Counted from the stretch's first letter, positions 45,059-56,741 are shown. The stretch is 64,000 bases of DNA from Chrysopilus asiliformis (GCA_964034945.1 OZ035962.1:18925530-18989529), one strand, 5' to 3'. Program-made: numbers and translations. Notes: generated by a model from the sequence alone, not told the origin.

Positions 45059-45285
45059 ATTTAGTCGCGAGGAGTTTCTTTGACATCCCTGTTTTAACCT
45101 TAACTACATGATTTATGTTTCACACTTCCATGGACGTGGGTCTCACAGAGCCCTGTATTTTTAAAACTTTTTCAAGAAACTATAATCAAGCTTTAGAATA
45201 AAATCACTGAGGCATGTTTATAGGGCTGAAATCAAACGATGTTCAGCTGCGTGTTTAGGGGAGATGTTTTCGATTCTTATAGAAA
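45059..45285. other. Upstream region, no recognised feature
   Basis: Short gap of AT-rich DNA between a mariner-type element and a family C copy. Confidence 0.35.
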
Positions 45286-46190
45286 TTGATATCCCCCGCA
45301 ATATTTAGTGTCGGAAATAATATGTAAAAAAAATAAGAAAAGCTACAATAGTTTTTATAGAGGGGCCAATCGTCAAATACTCTATATGATGACAGACAAA
45401 ATGTTTATTTAAAAAAATCTATTTCTATAGGAGAGGGGAAAAGGAGTGGTCCGATTGAATTTTGATGTATGAAACGGTTATGTAGAATCATATTCTAAAC
45501 AGATTTCGCCTTTATCAATTTTTCAATACGACTCACCGTTTTCGAGAAAATAGAAAAAACGTATCCAATTTGCGTCGGAGAGGGGGAAACAGTGGTCCGA
45601 TTGGATTTTAATGTATAGATAAGTTATGTAAAATCTTATTCTAAACACATTTCATATTAATAAATTTTTCAATACGATGCACAGTTTTCGAGAAAACAGG
45701 AAAAAAGTATCCCATTTGCGTCGGAGAGGGGGAAACAGTGGTCCGATTGGATTTTGATGTATGGATAACTTATGTACAATCCTATTTTAAACCCATTTTA
45801 CCAATATGCAAGGTTTTTCAATATGACTCACCGTTTTCGAGAAAATTGCAAAAAACTGCTTCGGTTGAATAGGGCAGAGAGGAAGGAATGGTCCAATTTT
45901 GCCAATTCAAGAACTTAGCCTAGCCATTTACTAGAAACGTAACTATACAAAATTTTAAGTCTCTAGTTCAGTATATAGAAATATGTTGAGAACCGTTAGA
46001 GGTACGTATAAATTGTTAAAGCAAAAAATGTGGAAAATTTTATGTCCTTTATATTTTGTTGTATTAATTTTTTCCCAAAAGCACATAAATTTTGAGATAT
46101 TTTCAAAAAACTGTGTTTTTTTTCAAAATAATTGTATGATAGATACCCGTTATAGCTAAGCTTCATGTATGTCTTGCTTTTCGCAGGATA
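45286..46190 (+). repeat. Dispersed repeat family C (copy 3), split by a mini-me insertion
   Basis: The left part is CCCGCAATATTTAGTGTCGG (45296-45315). The right part begins about 45978 with GAACCGTTAGAGGTACGT and continues AAAGCACATAAATTTTGAG, TGATAGATACCCGTTATAGC. The two parts are contiguous in copies at 26798 and 37017. The intervening 45338-45977 is a mini-me-like element. Confidence 0.72.
45338..45972 (-). mobile_element. mini-me/HINE-like element with a duplicated body segment
   Basis: Left 3' end AAGAAAAGCTACAAT, then GGGGCCAATCGTCAAATACT, CTATATGATGACAGAC, and three successive GGTCCGATTG-type blocks (45448, 45594, 45740). Two of these are near-identical (TTGCGTCGGAGAGGGGGAAA at 45569 and 45716). 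It ends TTTTAAGTCTCTAGTTCA; the GTCY core and 5' end are missing. Confidence 0.8.
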
Positions 46191-47613
46191 GTCCTGTTTT
46201 TTCGACTCAAATCCTGCGAGATTTTCAATCCTGCGTTTTCGCAACGCAAGAAAAACTTTTTGGCCCGCAATAGTTTTTTTTATATGAAAATCCAAATTTT
46301 GAGAAATTTTACTAATCAACAAAAAGTTTTCCTTTAGATTTAAACCAAAAAAATGTTGAATAATGAGCGAAAAAATTTTACTACTGGGAAAACTCTGTCA
46401 ATTCAGAAAAACAAATCTGTGTTAGAAAATATTTTCGACACATTTTACAAATTTGAAAAATTAAAAATTTGAAGATTTTTTATAGGTATTTTCCGGAAAT
46501 TTAAAACAAATGTGGGTCAGCAGACATAAAGCTAAACGCCCACGTATCAGAAATTATTTTTGTTAAATTTCTCCATTTTTTACTACAAAATTTTATGTTT
46601 TGTTAATTATTCTTAATTTTCGTACAAGAAAAAAATGAGACAAATACTATGTCAAGAACGTTCCACAACCGAATTTCAATTTTTTTATCTACGAAAAAAA
46701 AAATATCACAAAACATGATTATTTCATAATTCCTACGATGACTATGCTCTTGTCAAGAACAAACAATTCTTAAAAGATTAGTGAAAATGACGCAGAAAGT
46801 GATTTTTTCTATATGACTTTTACTTTTCCCGGGTTTTGTCAAAGTCGATTTTTTTTTCTTTTTGGCAATTTGTTATGAATAAATGTTTACAACAAAATGT
46901 ATCGAGGAATGTGTTTGGAGGACACCATTAGACACTGGAGATGAGCTAGGATGGTTTGTTTTTGATTTTAAAAAACAGGAAAAAAAATATTGAATGCATG
47001 TGAACGATCGTAAACAAGGCCTGACAGGTGAAACTTAAGATCTTTGGTTTGAAAAGTAAAAAATAAATAAAAGAAAACTAACGCGACCGTGAAAATTATT
47101 ATTTTCGTCATAGGTCATTGTTTTTAGACATTTGGGTAACTTGAAATAACTTCAAGCGAAAATAAAAACAGTTTTAGATATTTTGAAGGCCATACTACAC
47201 TTGCCTCCTAAATATGTGGATTTTTTTTAAACAGAGCTTCCGGTTTGGAAATTTTAGTATTTTTTGTGTATTTCCAAAAAGTCAAACGAAAAAAAAGTAC
47301 TTTTGCCATTGTTTGGTGCTGCTGACAACATTTGTCCAGACAGCAATCTCACTTTCTGCTGTTGAGAGGTTACCGAACCTTTCAAATGTCGGAAAGAACA
47401 GAAACGAAAATTGTGACGAAATTTTATTTTGAGGAAGCTAACCCTAGGTTTTGTAGCGCAAAAAAAATCTTATGGTTTGTCCAATCATGTATAGAGTTTC
47501 GAAAAAAGTCATATTTTTTTCTTCTCGGTGCACTGCTAAATATTTACTGGGTTTTATCTTGACCGTGTATGAAAATTTAGCCATTTATGCCTACTATTTT
47601 TAAAGCTGATACT
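46191..47613. other. Upstream region, no recognised feature
   Basis: About 1.4 kb of A/T-rich DNA. A short direct-repeat-like cluster of CCTGCG (46194-46240) is the only structure noticed. Confidence 0.35.
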
Positions 47614-48656
47614 TACACGGACAAAAATCCGCATAAGGAAACGTTCCTATAAAATATGGGAAAACGATTATAGGACTCTACACCATTTTGTAGCAAAGGC
47701 TTCCATAAATATTGTAACTAGTCCTAGTTTTCGTGGAATCATTACTATGTATGTGGGGCTGAGAGAAAAATTGACATACTCCAACAAACGTAGCACCCGT
47801 TCTTAGTTTTTACTGGAGACATTCCTATACTGAGGAGGAAACAATGCTATATTATGGAACGGAATCGTTTCTATTGTTTTCAGGAGTGACTCCAATATTA
47901 TGAAGGACTAAGTCCTACAAAAAAATTGGAACGAATCCGAAGTGTTGGCGTACACATTCATAGGCAAATAGGATTTAGCGAATATGGTAATGCAAGCCAA
48001 TTTTTTTTTCTTCGATTATAACTCGCATGCAATCTCGTGGTTTATACAACTTGGACCTGCCTATTACCGCACTCTAACACTTCTGTCGCAGAAATTTTTC
48101 AATTGCAGAGCATTTTATTACTCGACCTGTTTCCTATCTCGAATATTTTCATGCCCCTCGAGCTTCCCTATCTCGTATATTCGAAAACTCGAATTTTTGT
48201 CTGTCCTCTTTAGATTGGACAGAATCCAATAAAAAAAAAGTAGTCAATCCTATTCGGATAGGGCTTGGTGCTATAATTATAGGAACGAATCCTATTTTAA
48301 ATGAGAATGTCGCGCATATAACTATATATGAGAGAGTCCAATAGTCAATGGAGACATTCCAACGTTTTATTGGACTCATTCCTTTCATTTGAATATTGAG
48401 TCCCTTACAAAAGGGAATATTTCCCAATTTTTTGTTGTAACATGTTTAATATATACCACATTATTTCGGGAATAATTACACAAAAAAAAAGGATACAACT
48501 TTTTTGTTGGAATGTGTCCTTAAAAAAATTGGCAACAGTTACGATTTTTTTAAAGGAATGACTCCCATATTTGGCCACTATACAGTTTTTTCCCATAAAT
48601 ATGGGACTGAAGCATGCAATTTTGGTGGAACGGTTCCCATATGTTTCTTCTGTGTA
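47614..48656. mobile_element. TIR element with TACACGG/TACACAG ends and a GGAA-N-TTCC motif array
   Basis: Ends are TACACGGACAAAAATCCGCA at the left and TACACAGAAGAAACATATGG at the right (reverse complement). A dyad motif of the type GGANNNNTCC/GGAACGNTTCC recurs through most of the 1,043 bp: GGAAACGTTCC, GGAGACATTCC, GAGTGACTCC, GGACTAAGTCC, GGAACGAATCC, GGAATGACTCC and GGAACGGTTCC, often next to TATA or CCCATA. There is no transposase frame. The architecture matches the elements at 23710, 29043 and 53200. Confidence 0.68.
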
Positions 48657-48749
48657 TATAAAGACTATCTTGCAAATTTTGTTTAAACAACAAAAATCAC
48701 ATATCATTTAATGAAAGCTCTATATAATAAACAATGTAAGCAAAAAAAA

Positions 48750-48905
48750 AATAACTTAAAAATCGGATTCAACAACCCGAAAAACCTCCAGATGAGACTT
48801 TTTCCGGAAATTCTAAGGAAAATAATAATCACGTCAACCTTACAAACTTCCGTTGTCCTTACAAGGACGAAGTAGTGACAGTACTGTATTGTCACCGGAA
48901 CTACG
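48750..48905 (+). repeat. Dispersed repeat family F (copy 2)
   Basis: AAATCGGATTCAACAACCCG, CTCCAGATGAGAC, TTTTTCCGGAAATTCTAAGG and CCTTACAAGGACGAAGTAGT parallel 17020-17145. Confidence 0.6.
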
Positions 48906-50620
48906 CAAGGTGACGAAACTTAATTTCCATAGATTTCATAGTTTCAGCAATATTTTCAAAGATTTGAAAATAAACATAGCGACAACGTAATTTAATAGAC
49001 TGGCTTTAAAAAAAAGTCTTAAAATATTAGATTTTGTTAAAATATTGAACAAAATTATTTTATTTGTGTATTTATTGTTATAGCGCACAATATTTGACTG
49101 AAATCTACAAAAATGGAAGAGGATAAATTTGATCCCTTCAGACTTCTTAAGATGTAAAAAAATCGGACTTCCTAGTGTTAAATTAGAACTCAAGTAAAAG
49201 CAAGATATTTACAAATTTTAGAACTCAAGTAAAGGCAAGATATTTAAAAATAGTCGTACAGCCGACACAAATCTATCAATCTATTTGATAAAAATCTAAG
49301 CATCATAACGACATAATTACCACTCGCACACCTCGAAATACTTTCTCGCACCCCCTAAATAGGGTTTGAAAGTTTTTCAAAGTGGGATGTGGTTATGGTT
49401 TTATGATTTTGTGCTTTTAAAATACCTTGAAATTTTTCAAAACGATTTCGGTTTAATGGCGCCTTCAAAAACCAATAGAGAAAATTTATTCCAGATGAGT
49501 TAATTCAGTGTAGATTCCTAAAGTTCGCTTAAGCGGCACTAGGGAAAATTGCGTATTAAATCCAATATTTTGGTAGAATTTTCTATCCATCCAGGTAACC
49601 AACAGGTGGTCCATGATTTAAGAATTCTCAGATCAGGCACAATTGAGTAAATTTAATAACAACAGATTAACGAATTATGTTGTTTTCTTGCACTTCCACG
49701 AAAATTCAGTAAAGCCCACACCTAACTCCACACTACATCACTCATATTGAACTCTTATCGAGTCAAGCACCATCTGCTCTCACACTTCACAACGAGAAAT
49801 ATTATGTGGGCCGATAAAAGATTTATTGGAAAATAGCAAAATATATTACAATATATAAAAAAAATACATACACAAGTTTACATATGGGAGATTCACTGAG
49901 TACAAATGACGGCATAAAATGCGATTCACGTTAGACCATCAAAACAACATATTGGAGAACCCCACTAAAAAAAAATAGCACCAACACTTCACGAATTGTT
50001 GAAATGAATTGAACATAAAATTTGTAATCAGAAGATTGAATTGGTATAGGTTTTAGCAATCGTATGTGCAACAGGTAAGCAAACACAATAATATTCTGAA
50101 AACAAACTTCCGAATTTAAAATTTAAATTTCTACGGTTTCATACCGGAAAAACCCTATTCTAATCACATAAATCGATGTCTTCTTGTTACAATTTCACAA
50201 TACTTTAGTAAAAATAGAAAAATTTCCAATATCCCCATCAATTGAACGCCTAAAGCGTATCATCTGGTCAACTAAATGTTGATATGTTGACAATGTTGAA
50301 TGTTGTACACGCAAAGAAAAACAAAAAACCACCGAGCCGACTTAATCTATCTGACTTGTAAGCCGCGCAACGAAGTTTAGTTGGCGTTCTGACTTAAAAC
50401 ACGTTTCAACTGAAACTAAAAGTTCAACTCTTTGGTAATGTAGCAACGCGAAATGGTTAACAATTTATGATTCCATATGTACAACGAATAAAGTATATGA
50501 TTTTGCATATGTGTGTGTGTATAGATGTTGTTATACCGATAGATCTGTTAATTTCGTGCAAAATCCCAGTTAGGTATGTTTACGCAAGTCGTCGGTATAG
50601 TAGAATATCGCAAAAATAAG
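48906..50620. other. Longest repeat-poor upstream segment; possible promoter or 5' exon region
   Basis: About 1.7 kb free of the repeat families seen elsewhere, with moderately complex sequence at 49500-50450. A hand search on the minus strand found no ATG exon with a phase-compatible donor for the Mrtf exon at 29865. It is the most plausible place in the window for an Mrtf 5' untranslated exon or promoter, but nothing proves that. Confidence 0.25.
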
Positions 50621-50623
50621 GAA

Positions 50624-51223
50624 AAAAAACATAAGAAAAGCTACAATGGCCAGGTGCCAATCGTCAAATACTCTACATGAGAACCGACAAAATATTAATT
50701 TAAAAAAATCCATTTGTGTGGGAGAGGGGGGGGGGGGGGGGGGCGAGTGGTCCATTTGGATTATGATGTGTGGAACGGTAATGTAAAATCATATTCTAAA
50801 CACATTTCATCTCCATAAATTTTTCGATACGATGCACCGTTTTCGAGAAAATAATAATTCATTTGTATGGGGGAGGGGGGAAGGGGTGGTTCACCTGGAT
50901 TTTGATGTATGGATGAGTTATCACAAGTCTTACCTTTATAACTTTTTCAATAAGACTAACCGTTTTCGAGAAAATTGCAAAAAACTGTTTCGTTTGTCTG
51001 GGGGAGGGGGAAGGAATGGTCCGATTTTGCCCGTTCAATTTCGAGAAACGCAACTGTACAAAAATTCAAGTGTCTAGCTCAATCCTTTCGAAAGTTATGG
51101 TGTTCACGAACAGACGAACGGAAATCAAAATTCCAAACAACCTGGGGTAGTTAATTTTTGTGTCCGACAATTGGTTCGATGCTAGATCTAATATACTTAT
51201 ATATCATTCTCATATAGAGTATA
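50624..51223 (-). mobile_element. mini-me/HINE-like element, main subfamily, both ends present, G18 run
   Basis: The 3' end is AAACATAAGAAAAGCTACAA. The 3' sub-terminal repeat is AAATACTCTACATGAGAACC. The body runs to GAAAGTTATGGTGTTCACG. The core is almost lost (ACAGACGAACGG). The 5' end is CTCATATAGAGTATA (51209-51223). A run of 18 G lies at 50726-50743, an expansion of the GGGAGAGGGGG segment that all copies share. Confidence 0.85.
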
Positions 51224-51369
51224 AATATATGAAAAGAAGTTGCTTTATAGGATAGTCAGCCAACTGTCTTTAGAGATGACCAGGTATAGAATCCTCGAGA
51301 ATAAAGCCTAACTTACAGTCAGTGATGCCATTTTAAACGAAAATCTTCTGTGATAATCACAAAACTTTG

Positions 51370-51720
51370 GTAACACATTTTAGTCGAAAATCTCTTTTGA
51401 AACTAAACAATCCAATTGGATTTGTCAAAAAAATGTTACTGATTACTATATTTTTGAAAAGTTAAATATACGAGTATATGGAAATGTTAGATGCTTTCGA
51501 GGATATCTCCCCGACAGATCGACAGGCAGACCGACAGACAGACCGACAGACAGACCGACAGACAGACCGACACACAGACCGACAGACAGACCGACACACA
51601 GACCGACAGACAGACCGACAGACAGACAGACAGACCGACAGACAGACGGACATCCTCATAATTTTCCCTGAAACGGATTTGGTACTGACCAGAAATTTTC
51701 TATTTGCCCCAGTTGGTCAC
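51370..51720 (+). repeat. Dispersed repeat family C (copy 4, 3' part) with GACAGACC array
   Basis: An array of GACAGACC units (51513-51647) is followed by ACATCCTCATAATTTTCCCT, AACGGATTTGGTACTGACC and AGAAATTTTCTATTTGCCCC, as in copy 2. The 5' part is barely recognisable. Confidence 0.7.
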
Positions 51721-52645
51721 TTTATACTCAATCCGGGACAGACGACTGAAATGCGGGAATTAGGCACATAAAATTGTACGAAACCAAATATGAGCTGGCA
51801 ACACTGTATGTGGTTGCCACCAATACACTTCGTATATCTGCAAAGGTCTCTTGCTCGTTCGATTTGCCTAAACCTGAGGATAATTTCAAGCCACAAGTTC
51901 ATTGCAAATTTAAATATGAGTGGAAACACGCGCAATGGCTTGTGGGGCTAGAAACCTTAATATGGTTTTTCTGGTCTACCGATTTATTGCTATTTCTTTG
52001 CTATTTGCTTCCACACCTTTTACATAAATTGCCATCTGACGCTTACATCTCGGTGCAAAAAATAATCAAATAATAATGATAACATTAGCAATGAACGCTC
52101 TATGGTCGATTTGTGAGAATTTCTTTCATTTTACAAAAGTTAAATTCAAACGTGGTAATCTTGTTTCAAACGAAAGATTGAGAACGTTTTTTTTTTGCGC
52201 ACTTGTAATGATTTAGTATCAATATTTCAATTATTTTGTAGACGACTGCTTAGAATTTACTCCAATGTCTTTTACGTTCTCGCCATATCGTTTTTTGTTT
52301 AAGAAAAATTAGTTAATATAGGCAAATAAAAAAAAGGCGATTCGGTCTGGTAGATGATGTAAAGTCATTAAACAACAGCGTTAACTATTAAACTGTCCAT
52401 GGAATATAGATACGCTTCGTTAGTACACACAATTTCTACTTTTTCAAGAAAACTAATGAAATTCAGAATGCATTTAAATGCACTTCATAAAAATATTATA
52501 TAATATTTTTTTCTTTGTCAATCAAATAACTTTATGGCAAATGTTTTATAATTAATTTTTATGAGATTTCCCGACAAAGAAGAGTACATCCGTTTGGTTA
52601 AAGCTATCAAAGAACGATGTTCCCCTGTAACTTTAGAAGCTTTTA
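51721..52645. other. Upstream region, no recognised gene
   Basis: A 99-residue plus-strand frame (51774-52073) has a hydrophobic middle (WFFWSTDLLLFLCYLLP) but no known family and no neighbouring exon. Otherwise AT-rich DNA. Confidence 0.3.
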
Positions 52646-52649
52646 ACGC

Positions 52650-52930
52650 AGAACATTGAACCGCATTGCGTTGAATTGCTTGAGATGGCGGGGGTGTTTT
52701 TAGGCATGTTCGCAGCATGAGTCTGGGTCGCATCTGACCCGCTCACGAGCTAACTCCTGAACCAGTCAATGGAGTTTCATGGGGGTTTCTCCATTGGATA
52801 TAGAATTCTTTAGAGCATTTAGCCTTAAAAAACAATTCACCATCTTCCTTCCATTTTGACCCCCTTTCCACCTATGTCTGAAGCCAATAACCGAATTTTT
52901 AAGGAGTTAACATTGCAGAGAATATTAAAA
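52650..52930 (+). repeat. Dispersed repeat family E (copy 2, diverged)
   Basis: GGCGGGGGTGTTTTTAGGC, TTCGCAGCATGAGTCTGGG and CTAACTCCTGAACCAGTC parallel the segment at about 6625-6700. The family is unassigned. Confidence 0.45.
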
Positions 52931-53007
52931 AAGATTTATGTAGCTAAAATAATAGAGTAACATTATTTTCCTTTTGGCTTATCCCTACCATAAATACAAA
53001 AGAAATT

Positions 53008-53191
53008 CTAAACGATGCACAGTTTTCGAGAAAACAGGAAAAAAGTATTCCATTTATATGGGAGAGGAGGGAAGCGGTGGTCCGATTGGATTTTGATGTA
53101 TGGATGAGTTATGTAAAATCCTATTTTAAATATATTTTACTTTTATAAATTTTTCAATACGTCTCAACGTTTTCGAGGAAATTGCTAAGAA
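53008..53191 (-). mobile_element. mini-me/HINE-like element, left part (3' side)
   Basis: ACGATGCACAGTTTTCGAGA, GGTCCGATTGGATTTTGATG, GTTTTCGAGGAAATTGCTAA. The copy resumes at 56913 after two nested insertions. Confidence 0.82.
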
Positions 53192-53636
53192 CTAGAGTGC
53201 ACAGAGAGAAAAAACTAGGTGAAAATACCCAAAATCATCGTATAGCTTAACCAATTTCTTGGTAAGGAGAACACCAACTAAGAAATTCGATAATTTACCC
53301 AAGATTCTTAGTAGAAATCGATTTTGGGAAAAACAACCAAAAATTGGATAAGTTATCCAAGTATTTTAGTAAAATTTCCCAAAACAGTTTTTGGAGTTTT
53401 TCCCAAAATATTTTGTAATTTTTCTAAACCCTTGGTTAAAGGTTTAACCAAAAGCTTGGTTAATTTACCCAAACTATTAGTTAAAGGATTTTTTGATGTA
53501 CCCAAAAAACTTGGTTATTTTACCTAATCTCTTAGGTATTAAACAATAATTTTTACCCTAGAATCTTGGGTAATTTACCCAAGGTTTTTGTTAGTCATTT
53601 ACCCAATGATTTAGGTAATTTTCCCAAGTTATTGGA

Positions 53637-53728
53637 TGATGTGAATAAAAAGATAGCTTTTGCTAAAACTGATGTTTTTTAGCTAAAAAACATCAATTTT
53701 AGCAAAAGCTATCTTTTTATTCACATCA
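53637..53728. repeat. Near-perfect palindrome (46-bp arms)
   Basis: The arms begin GATGTGAATAAAAAGATAGC on both strands, with a single mismatch (CTGATG against TTGATG) and no real loop (centre AGCT at 53681-53684). It lies inside the left end of the 3.5-kb transposon, just inside its motif array. It could be a transposition signal or a tiny nested MITE. Confidence 0.9.
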
Positions 53729-53799
53729 CCCATTGGCTACAATGAGAATTTGTGGTTTTTTCAAATACGCTGAAAGAAATTCAAATTTTAAGTGAAAAA

Positions 53800-54202
53800 T
53801 TAATTTTTATTTATAGCAAAGCAATATACAACCATTATATTTTTACAATCGATATTAATTTGTGTATTGTATTTTAGCAATTTATTTTTAAGATCACTGA
53901 TAAAAGTATCTACAACTGGAAAATTTTCCTGAGTTTCGGTTATTCCGAAAAAATATTTTTGAATAAATACCCAAACAGACGAAATTCCTCTGCATGTATT
54001 CTTAGTATTGGCTGCATTGTGGTTTTCCTTTCTGCACAATCTTCAGACAGTATTTTATCGATGCAATTTGCTTGTGAAACTGATAAAGTAAACGACCGCT
54101 GCGAATCCGTCACGGTGTATTTTACGTGGCGACCATTTAGAACAGTTGCTGTAGGTTTTAACACGGCATGTAAAAGGCGAATGTAGCAAACATTTAGGTT
54201 GT
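53800..54202 (-). pseudogene. Transposon gene, 3' exon (frameshifted), unknown family
   Basis: Follows acceptor TTTTTCGATTTTTAG. Reads DNLNVCYIRLLHAVLKPTAT, VLNGRHVKYTVTDSQRSF, LSVSQANCIDKILSEDC. Near 54000 the coding sense moves to another frame (VWVFIQKYFFGITETQ, DTFISDLKNK) that ends at 53800, so one small frameshift is likely. The exon joins the previous one in phase (GAT TCA G|AC). The text looks protein-like but I do not recognise a catalytic domain. Confidence 0.6.
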
Positions 54203-54316
54203 CTAAAAATCGAAAAAGAACAAATATAATAGTAAAAACCATATTTTGTAGTCACAAGAAATCTTGATAGATAATTTTAACTAATGCCCATAACCAATTT
54301 TGACTTTTGATTTTAC

Positions 54317-54482
54317 CTGAATCGAGTTCATCGCGCTTTTTTAATATGGTTTTCAATAGATCCTTAGCATTTGGGACTGTGATTCTGGTTGAAAAAATGT
54401 CTTCTGTTTTTGCACAAAATTGCTCCCGTTCGAGGAATCCAAAACTATTGATGGGTTTAAGGTACTCGTAATCAATGTCAAC
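54317..54482 (-). pseudogene. Transposon gene, middle exon, unknown family
   Basis: A 166-bp exon between acceptor ATTTTTAG and donor GTAAAATC. Reads VDIDYEYLKPINSFGFLERE, QFCAKTEDIFSTRI, VPNAKDLLKTILKKRDELDS. It is fully open in this frame and phase-compatible on both sides (phase 0 in, phase 1 out). The similarity is to uncharacterised insect repeat-encoded proteins as I vaguely remember them. No named domain is asserted. Confidence 0.6.
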
Positions 54483-54862
54483 CTAAAAATGTTTGTCATT
54501 TTTATATTTTTAACTTTTATATAAATAGTAGAACCTCAACTGTCCTGCATTCAGTTATTTGTCAGATACAATTGACCAAAACAATATTACAAAATTAGAT
54601 TCTTTACTTTATTTTTGCGTTCTACATATTTATAAAATAGAACATCGTCGTTATTTTTGTTTGAAATATAAGAAATGTTTATTTAATGGGAAAATGATTT
54701 GTTGCATTTAAAAAGTTAGAGTTTTTAAGAATAGATTCGTGGTGCAACAAATAATAGTTTAACAAAAAAAATGATTTATGATAACCTAAAATACATTTTG
54801 GATAATCAAGGTTCTGTTGACTATTATTCAATAGAAATTATACAATCATTTTACATAATTAC

Positions 54863-55030
54863 CAATTCACAAGCTCTGGAATATTTATATAGTGGCCAGT
54901 CTTTAAAAATGTCCTCAACATTTGCTGTATTTTAACTTGATTTTTCGGAATTTTGTAGTCTTTCGCCATTGAGGTAAAACTTGATCCCAGTTTCTGATAT
55001 ATTTAAGCTGGTTCCAAGTAGTTTCCAATT
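54863..55030 (-). pseudogene. Transposon gene, upstream exon with one stop, unknown family
   Basis: A 168-bp exon between acceptor TTTTTTTCTAG and donor GTAATTATG. Reads NWKLLGTSLNISETGIKFYL, NGERLQNSEKSS, a stop codon, then NTANVEDIFKDWPLYKYSRA. It joins the middle exon in phase 0. The internal TAA argues that this copy is inactive. A candidate donor (TTACAAAG|GTAAAT) at about 55211 may mark a further upstream exon. Confidence 0.5.
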
Positions 55031-55100
55031 CTAGAAAAAAATTGAATGAAACACTAATTTTTTCAGAAGTGTGGCACACGAAGATTTGCAGGCCGAACAT

Positions 55101-56400
55101 AACAAAAACTAATTCTCGAATGAAAAATGCATAAAACGGAATATTTTAACTTTATTTTGTAAGAAATTCATGTGCCGTTTCCACCAACTACATGTAAAAA
55201 CAAAAATTTACCTTTGTAATAACTTTTCAGCAAGCAAATTCAAGTTTCTTCACGAATCCCACAGCAGCCAACTTTATTGAAGTTTTTTTAGTTGATTTTT
55301 TGTGCTTAACTCCAAACTACACAGTTCAATTAACAATACTCACTTAAATCACTTATATAAAAATTACCAAAATTGTCTGGAAAAGGAAAACAAACTTTGA
55401 AAACCAAAGCTACGATCGACGCGGCGTTCACATGAAAGTGAAGCTAAAACCGTTCGCACAGAGAAAAATCTATGGCACGGTATTGCCAAGTGAACAAAAA
55501 TCACTAAGTTCGATTTTTTCATTCCAATTTTTTTTTTGTGTTTCAAATATGAATTTATTTATTCAGATACAAAAAATACTGAATTATAATGGCCTGCAGC
55601 GTGAGCAACACCGACGGCCAAAAATGTTGTCGTATGAAATTCACATTCATGCAGGGCGAATTTCGCTCAGTTGGTTTTCGCAAGTTTAATTTTTTTAAAG
55701 TGATGATTTCATCAAAATTTGTTATTAATAATAATGAAATCGCGCCTTTGTCCATGAAACTGAAGCCACACAATATATGATATGACTATAATTTTGAGCC
55801 TTATTATCACCACATAAGAGTTAAAGTTGCTATTATGGAATACAAAGCCCTGTTAAAAATGGGTTAACAAAGTTTTTTCCACAAAAGAATTGATTTTGAA
55901 TATTTTTTATTGTTATGGTCAGTAATTAAATATGGGGTAGAAACAATCAACGGGTAGAGTAAGATGGAGGTATAATCACTTAAAAGTAGATGATTTTTTT
56001 AACCTATAAACATTTGTAATTGCCATTCCATTCGGATTTTCAAACGAAATTAACAATCAATTCAAAATGAAATTTTGCAGCTCTATGTTACTGAGCGAAT
56101 AATCCGGAGAGTAACCAATGGGTCGATTTGACAGCCAATAAAAGTTATTTGCTGAAAATGGATACAATTTTAGACTTTTTTCGCGCTAGTTTTTCAGCCT
56201 AGCGTTCATTGTCAAAAGTCCGATTGGCTACTATCTGAGTTACAAGCTCTCTAGTTTACATGTTGTAGAACTCAATTCTTAATGAAAAAAAAATGTGATT
56301 AATTCGTTAATTTTTAATAATTTTAATTTAGTTTTTATAAATTAGTTCTCATTTCAAAAAATCTGTAGTGATCGAATCTGGCAATATCGCAAGCGCAAAA
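55101..56400. other. Interior of the 3.5-kb transposon, right part
   Basis: No confident exon. A plus-strand frame at 55589-55780 (MACSVSNTDGQKCCRMKF...) lies in a less AT-rich patch and could be a divergently transcribed exon or part of the same gene's promoter region. Motif arrays resume at about 56430. Confidence 0.35.
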
Positions 56401-56741
56401 CAAAATTCGAGTATTACGTCATCACCTAAATATTTTGATGAATACCCAAAGTTTTGGATAGTTTGACCAATATTTTGGGTATTTTTGGTCATGCGCGAAA
56501 TTTATCTAAACTTTTGGCAAAAACATCCAAGACCTTGGGAAACTTTTGGGTAAAAGTTCTACCCAAGAACTTAGTTAATTCACACAATTTATTTTTGGTA
56601 TTTTTCCCAATTTTGGCCATGGGTAATTTAACCAATTTCTTGGTACGATTATCGAATAAATTGAAAATTTTGGTAAACCCATATAAAAATTATTTAACCA
56701 AGACGTTTTGGTTAAATTTACCATGTTTTTTTCTCTCTGTG

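Larger units (their letters stand above)
53200..56741 (-). mobile_element. 3.5-kb TIR transposon with intron-containing gene and ACCCAAG-type motif arrays
   Basis: Inverted ends begin CACAGAGAGAAAAAA on both sides. The pre-insertion site can be reconstructed from the surrounding foldback MITE and gives a 2-bp TG duplication (53198-53199 and 56742-56743). The outer 450 bp at the left and 310 bp at the right are filled with variants of TTACCCAAG, TTAACCAA and CTTGGTAA. A long palindrome sits at 53637-53728. The interior carries a minus-strand gene with three splice-compatible exons (55030-54863, 54482-54317, from 54202 down). I cannot assign a superfamily. Confidence 0.8.

Noticed and set aside
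51774..52073. 99-residue plus-strand frame
   Set aside because: A single hydrophobic stretch, with no domain, start context or partner exon to support it.
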